A DNA stretch of 9,143 nt from a bacterium UBA4883 (lineage in GTDB: Bacteria; Bacillota; Clostridia; Oscillospirales; Acutalibacteraceae). The stretch is taken from the NCBI GenBank assembly GCA_002399225.1, contig DHDF01000071.1, positions 7,435 to 16,577 on the forward strand. The letters run 5' to 3'. Made by a program: the position numbers and the translations under genes. Shown one piece after another: positions 5,520 to 9,143 of the stretch (the first letter of the stretch is position 1; each line of letters starts with the position of its first letter). Below the pieces are notes generated by a model. The model was not told the DNA's origin. It saw only the letters and a list, made by a program, of their open reading frames with translations, and searched no databases.

Positions 5520-7351
5520 AAATTCCAAAAATTTCAGAAGTCGTGGGGCGTTCCACGAAACTTCAGTTACTGGCCGATTTTTTGCTGATTTCCATTTTTC
5601 CCCTGTTGTTACTTGGACTTATCACCTCTGTCATCTGCAGAAACGCCCTTTGGAACGAGGCGGTGAATTTTTCAATTCAATCGGAACAACTGGCGTTGAA
5701 CGATATGGAGAATCTGTTCAAAAGCGCCGACACCCTGTGCAGTACTGAAATGAACGATGTCAGTATGCAGAGACGCATGCGTTCCCAATTCAGTACCCTT
5801 TCCGAGCGTTATTCCACGGACCTGGAGGGGGGAATGGACCTGCTCTCCCTGACCACCTATCAGCCGGAGATTTTTGGACTATATGTCATGGGAGAAAACG
5901 GCGGAAGCTACAAATCCAATATTTATTCTTTCTATAGCGGCGACTTCAGGCAGAGCAGCTGGTACCAGCAGATCATCTCTCAGGACGGCGCCATCTGGTA
6001 CAAAGCGCATAGCGGCAGCTTTGCAGTCAAGACGACGGACGAATCGCTGATTTCCGTCGGCATGCCTTATATTGACAAAGCGACCGGCCGGAAAAACGGC
6101 ATCATCCTAGTGGATATTGAGGAAAACGCGCTGCTGAAAATTGTAAACCGCAGCCTCGGGGACAGGGGATGCATGCTCCTTCTGGACGGGCAGAATGAAA
6201 TCATCAATACCTCTTCCGGGGCGGGCCTTTCCGGCAGCCTGCGGCAGTATGTGCTGGACCGGGTCAAATCCTATCAAGCCACCGAAGGGGAAATTAAGGA
6301 CAATACCGCCGTCATACAGACCCAAAAAGCGCTGATTGTCTATCAGACCTCTCCCCTGACGCATTGGAAAATAATCGGCATTGTACCCACCGCCGAAATT
6401 TACGGGAATATCGACGTCATCGCGATTGTCACGCTGATTCTGCTGGCCGTGTTTTCCGCCGCGGCCGTCGGAAGTTCCCTTTATCTCGCCAAAAAATTCA
6501 CCGATCCCATCAGGAAACTCCAGCAGGCGATGTTGAGTGTGGAGGAGGGAGATTTCAGCACCGCCATCGACCTCAACCGAAAAGACGAGCTCGGTCAGTT
6601 GGGCGCCAGTTTCAACCAGATGATCAAAAAGATACGCCGTCTGATGGACCTGGTTTATGAAAAGCAGGTCATGCTGCGCAAGTCGGAGTACAAAGCGCTG
6701 GAGGCCCAGATCAATCCTCATTTTCTGTACAATTCGTTGGACTCCATCATGTGGCTGCTGCGGATGAACCGCACTGAGGACGCCAGCGTCATGCTTTCCA
6801 GTTTTACCACTCTGTTCCGCATTTCTCTGAGCAAGGGGAACGATTTCATCCCGATTGAGAAGGAAGTAAAACATGTGGAAAGTTATCTCGTCGTGCAGAA
6901 TATGCGTTACAGCAAAAAATTCGATTACGAAGTGCATGTTCCCCCCGATCTGATGAAGTATCACACTCTGAAACTGCTGCTGCAGCCATTGGTGGAAAAT
7001 GCGATCTATCACGGCCTCAGCGTTGAGAAATCTAAAATACTGATTTCCATCAGTGCCCGTCAACTGCCGGGCCGAATCATTTTTACGGTATGGGACGACG
7101 GCGTCGGCATTCCGCCCGAAAAGCTGCAGGCGCTTCAGGAGGCGCTGAACAGAGAGGAATCGGACACGGGCGGGGAGGGTAAAGCAGGATACGGCCTGCG
7201 GAACGTCAATGGACGCATCAAAGCGTATTTTGGGAAGGAATATGGCCTGACCGTCGCTTCCAAATACGGGGAGGGGACGACGGTGGAGGTTGTCATTCCC
7301 AAAATCGGAGCAGAGGGAGGAGAGAATCATGTACAAAGCCATCCTGTGTGA
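5516..7351 (+). CDS. Membrane sensor histidine kinase, YesM/LytS type
   Basis: Autophosphorylating sugar-responsive kinase, 611 residues. Order: a short cytoplasmic start, TM1 (about 18-41), an extracytoplasmic region of about 255 residues with Cache-like features, TM2 (about 299-326), HAMP (TDPIRKL through DELGQLGASFNQM), the His_kinase domain (PF06580) with the phospho-acceptor His402 in AQINPHFLYNSLD, then HATPase_c with the N box LVENAIYHG (Asn495), G1 WDDGVGI (Asp527-Asp528) and G2 GYGLRNVNGRI (from Gly558). All catalytic motifs are intact. ATG 5516 has GAGGAG 12 bases upstream, which is rather far; the short ORF at 5484-5519 ends on this start and may help deliver ribosomes. The gene overlaps the regulator gene by 23 bases. 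The preceding binding protein suggests it is sensed through protein contact at the cell surface (inference from XylFII-LytS); the large Cache-like region could also bind a ligand directly. Confidence 0.94.
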   Translation: MKIPKISEVVGRSTKLQLLADFLLISIFPLLLLGLITSVICRNALWNEAVNFSIQSEQLALNDMENLFKSADTLCSTEMNDVSMQRRMRSQFSTLSERYSTDLEGGMDLLSLTTYQPEIFGLYVMGENGGSYKSNIYSFYSGDFRQSSWYQQIISQDGAIWYKAHSGSFAVKTTDESLISVGMPYIDKATGRKNGIILVDIEENALLKIVNRSLGDRGCMLLLDGQNEIINTSSGAGLSGSLRQYVLDRVKSYQATEGEIKDNTAVIQTQKALIVYQTSPLTHWKIIGIVPTAEIYGNIDVIAIVTLILLAVFSAAAVGSSLYLAKKFTDPIRKLQQAMLSVEEGDFSTAIDLNRKDELGQLGASFNQMIKKIRRLMDLVYEKQVMLRKSEYKALEAQINPHFLYNSLDSIMWLLRMNRTEDASVMLSSFTTLFRISLSKGNDFIPIEKEVKHVESYLVVQNMRYSKKFDYEVHVPPDLMKYHTLKLLLQPLVENAIYHGLSVEKSKILISISARQLPGRIIFTVWDDGVGIPPEKLQALQEALNREESDTGGEGKAGYGLRNVNGRIKAYFGKEYGLTVASKYGEGTTVEVVIPKIGAEGGENHVQSHPV

Positions 7352-8939
7352 TGATGACGAGATCATCCTTGATGGGCTGAAAACCATGCTGGAATGGAAC
7401 AAACTGGGCATCGACCTGTGCGCTTGCGCCAACAACGGAGCAGAAGCGGAAAAAATGATCCGGCAGATAGGACCGGATATTCTGATTACCGATGTAAAGA
7501 TGCCCTTTCAGGACGGCCTGACGTTAGCCGTGATTGCAAGGGATGTCAATCCGGAAACCAATGTGATCATCATCAGCGGCTATGACGATTTTAGTTACGC
7601 GCAAAGGGCAATCAAGGTTGGAGCCGTAGATTACATTCTGAAACCGATTGCAGTGAATGATTTTGTGGAATTGCTGAGGAAAACCGTAGCCAAATGCAAA
7701 AATCAGAACAGACAATCGAAGGCTTTGGAAGACCAAAGCCGGCATATGAAAGAACATATGATCCACAGCCTCATTTATAATGGCGGCGAAGCGTTTTTGC
7801 ACGAGTACGGCCGCTTGGAACAAAAGCCGGACATGCTTTCCTGCTGCTGCGTGCTGCTTGCGGCGCTGGATAACTTTGAGCAGCTCACCCAGAGTCTGCC
7901 CCGAACGCAAATCGATGCGCTGACCGCCGGTTTCGCCGCCGCGATACAAAAGACCGCCGAGTCCGAGTCGGAGACCGGCCGACTGGATATTGTCGTGTTC
8001 GCACAGCGGGAGGACCGCGCCGGTTTCTGCCTGATGGCAAAAAACATCGCCTGCCTGAAATCCGGCAGGGACCGGGTCATCCGGAGCCTGCAGGATAAAA
8101 TCGCCGACGCTCCGGTTCCCTGTACCATAACCATCGCCTGCGGCGCCATGTATGACACGGTGTCGTCGTTGGGCAGTTCCTATCAGGAAGCGTGCAGGGC
8201 GATGAAGCAGAAATTCGTGCGGAGTTCCGGCTCTGTGATCGAATACAAAGATCCAGACACCGAAGAGGCGCTTCCTGGCATTCAGGGTGGGTTGAGCGAC
8301 TTCGACTTCATTCCCTTGATAAGGGACGGCGATAAACCCACCGTGGAAAGAAAATTGGTCGACCTGAAGCAAAAGCTGCTTGCTAGTGGCGGATATTCTC
8401 ATCTGTATATGTGCCTGATGGTGGCAAATCTGTATACCCGTCTGCTCCGGGGCTTAGAGGATGCCGGAATTGAATTGGATCAGGAAGTGATAGACCCTAT
8501 CCGCGAATACAGACGAGCGGTCACTTGTGATAATCTGGACAGCGAGATCGGCCGGTTGAAGAAAAACCTCTTTCAGATCATCGACAGCGTAAAGTCCGTG
8601 CGGAAAAACAAATCCGCAGCAGCCCTGAATAAGGCCGTAAAATATATCGACAGCCATTACGTCGACCATGATCTGTCCATCGAGAAGGTTGCCAGCCAGG
8701 CGTATATGAGCCCAAGCTACTTCAGCATTGTATTCAAGGCGAAAAAAAACATAACCTTCACTGACTATCTCATCAGAATACGCATGGAAAAAGCTAAGGA
8801 ATACATGGACAACACCGATTATAAAATTTATGAAATTTCCGATATGGTGGGCTATGATACGGTCTCCTATTTCAGCGTTGCTTTCAAAAAATATACTGGT
8901 ATTTCCCCTTCCGCCTATAAGAACAGGGCACAAGGGTAA
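7329..8939 (+). CDS. AraC-family response regulator, YesN type
   Basis: DNA-binding partner of the kinase, 536 residues. The receiver domain (about 1-120) has the acidic pocket Asp8-Asp9-Asp10, phosphorylation site Asp55 in ITDVKMP, Ser83 in IISGYDDF, and Lys105 in ILKPI, so it should be phosphorylatable. A long middle region (about 130-425) of the kind seen in YesN-type regulators has no motif I can name. Two helix-turn-helix units of an AraC-type domain fill 434-536 (LSIEKVASQAYMSPSYFS and YKIYEISDMVGYDTVSYFS, ending FKKYTGISPSAYKN). The start ATG 7329 is preferred over an upstream in-frame ATG at 7290 because homology begins at MYKAILCDDDE and GGAGGAGAG lies just before it. Likely target: the repeats at 3482-3520 upstream of the ABC transporter operon (inference). 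It may also control its own operon. Confidence 0.95.
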   Translation: MYKAILCDDDEIILDGLKTMLEWNKLGIDLCACANNGAEAEKMIRQIGPDILITDVKMPFQDGLTLAVIARDVNPETNVIIISGYDDFSYAQRAIKVGAVDYILKPIAVNDFVELLRKTVAKCKNQNRQSKALEDQSRHMKEHMIHSLIYNGGEAFLHEYGRLEQKPDMLSCCCVLLAALDNFEQLTQSLPRTQIDALTAGFAAAIQKTAESESETGRLDIVVFAQREDRAGFCLMAKNIACLKSGRDRVIRSLQDKIADAPVPCTITIACGAMYDTVSSLGSSYQEACRAMKQKFVRSSGSVIEYKDPDTEEALPGIQGGLSDFDFIPLIRDGDKPTVERKLVDLKQKLLASGGYSHLYMCLMVANLYTRLLRGLEDAGIELDQEVIDPIREYRRAVTCDNLDSEIGRLKKNLFQIIDSVKSVRKNKSAAALNKAVKYIDSHYVDHDLSIEKVASQAYMSPSYFSIVFKAKKNITFTDYLIRIRMEKAKEYMDNTDYKIYEISDMVGYDTVSYFSVAFKKYTGISPSAYKNRAQG

Positions 8940-8942
8940 AAG

Positions 8943-8966
8943 GTACGAAATGCCCCTATTGCGTAC
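8943..8966. other. Small imperfect hairpin between convergent genes
   Basis: GTACG (8943-8947) pairs with CGTAC (8962-8966), and AAT with ATT inside, across one A-G mismatch, leaving a 6-base loop. It fills the 26-base gap between the regulator stop and the stop of the convergent kinase gene. It has no T-run on either side, so it is at best a weak terminator. Confidence 0.25.
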
Positions 8967-9143
8967 TACAAATCAGAAGGCCTACCGTCCGATATTTTTA
9001 TTGTTACGGCAGTCCCTTCGCTTTCTGTGCTCTGAATATCAATCTGTGCGTCTCTCCAACCGTTGAGACGTCTGACGACATTGGAAAAGCCGATTCCCCC
9101 GCTTTTCGATTCGATGTTTCTTAGGGCTTGTTTGGAAAATAAA
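8966..9143 (-). CDS. C-terminal end of a second sensor histidine kinase (runs off the right edge)
   Basis: On the minus strand a frame is open from base 9143 down to the stop TAG at 8966-8968, giving the last 58 or so residues. It reads LFSKQALRNIES, then KSGGIGFSNVVRRLNGWRD, then AQIDIQSTESEGTAVTIKI, ending ISDGRPSDL. GGIGFSNVVRRLN matches the G2 box of the HATPase_c domain, and the following strand pattern ending in GTAVTI is the usual C-terminal core of YesM/LytS-type kinases. It is transcribed toward the response regulator, whose stop is 26 bases away. It differs clearly from the kinase at 5516-7351, so it is not a duplicate end. Its own binding protein and regulator, if any, lie outside the window. 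Confidence 0.78.
   Translation of the reverse strand, partial: LFSKQALRNIESKSGGIGFSNVVRRLNGWRDAQIDIQSTESEGTAVTIKISDGRPSDL

Noticed and set aside
4873..5556. Minus-strand open frame of 227 codons opposite the sensing lipoprotein gene
   Set aside because: It is a shadow of the lipoprotein gene, with no supporting motifs.
7290..7328. 13-residue N-terminal extension of the response regulator
   Set aside because: Receiver-domain homology begins at the ATG at 7329, which has a strong SD directly upstream.
6107..7435. Long minus-strand open frame of 442 codons opposite the kinase gene
   Set aside because: It lies antisense to a kinase with all catalytic motifs intact, and its translation shows no recognisable domain. 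It is a frame shadow.
7524..8402. Minus-strand open frame of 292 codons opposite the response regulator gene
   Set aside because: It is antisense to a well-supported regulator and has no domain features or convincing start.

Overview
The window looks like part of a carbohydrate uptake and sensing locus from a Gram-positive anaerobe of the class Clostridia, possibly Oscillospiraceae-like. The pointers are lipoproteins with Firmicutes-type lipoboxes, strong AGGAGG-type ribosome binding sites, a YesM/YesN-type two-component pair, intrinsic terminators with U-tracts, and moderate GC content judged by eye. The genus cannot be fixed from the sequence alone.

Layout. The left 4.3 kb is transcribed leftwards. 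In transcription order it holds a cyclase-family metal hydrolase (3654-4304), a terminator region (3544-3655), an operator/promoter region (3449-3520), a sugar-binding lipoprotein (2316-3395), an intercistronic terminator/attenuator (2213-2255), a double-domain RbsA/MglA-type ATPase (599-2128) and the start of an RbsC-type permease (1-608, cut by the window edge). A divergent promoter region (4305-4506) separates these from a rightward cluster: a second, different sugar-binding lipoprotein (4507-5484), a membrane histidine kinase with an extracytoplasmic Cache-like region (5516-7351), and an AraC-type response regulator (7329-8939). At the right edge the C-terminus of another histidine kinase enters on the minus strand (8966-9143) and converges on the regulator.

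How it probably works (inference). The rightward genes have the layout of a three-component sugar sensor, binding protein plus YesM/LytS-type kinase plus YesN-type regulator, comparable to the XylFII-LytS-YesN xylose system known from Clostridium beijerinckii. The sensing lipoprotein would bind a sugar outside the cell and engage the kinase, which phosphorylates Asp55 of the regulator. The regulator would then bind direct repeats found just upstream of the weak -35 of the ABC transporter operon and activate uptake. The terminator after the transporter's binding-protein gene would let the binding protein be made in excess over the ATPase and permease. The cyclase-family hydrolase has its own near-consensus promoter with a palindrome in the spacer, so it may be controlled separately, by a repressor.

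The sugar is not identifiable from sequence. The sensing protein is YtfQ-like in sequence pattern but has changes at positions that usually contact the sugar. No CRISPR array, tRNA, rRNA or insertion sequence was seen.
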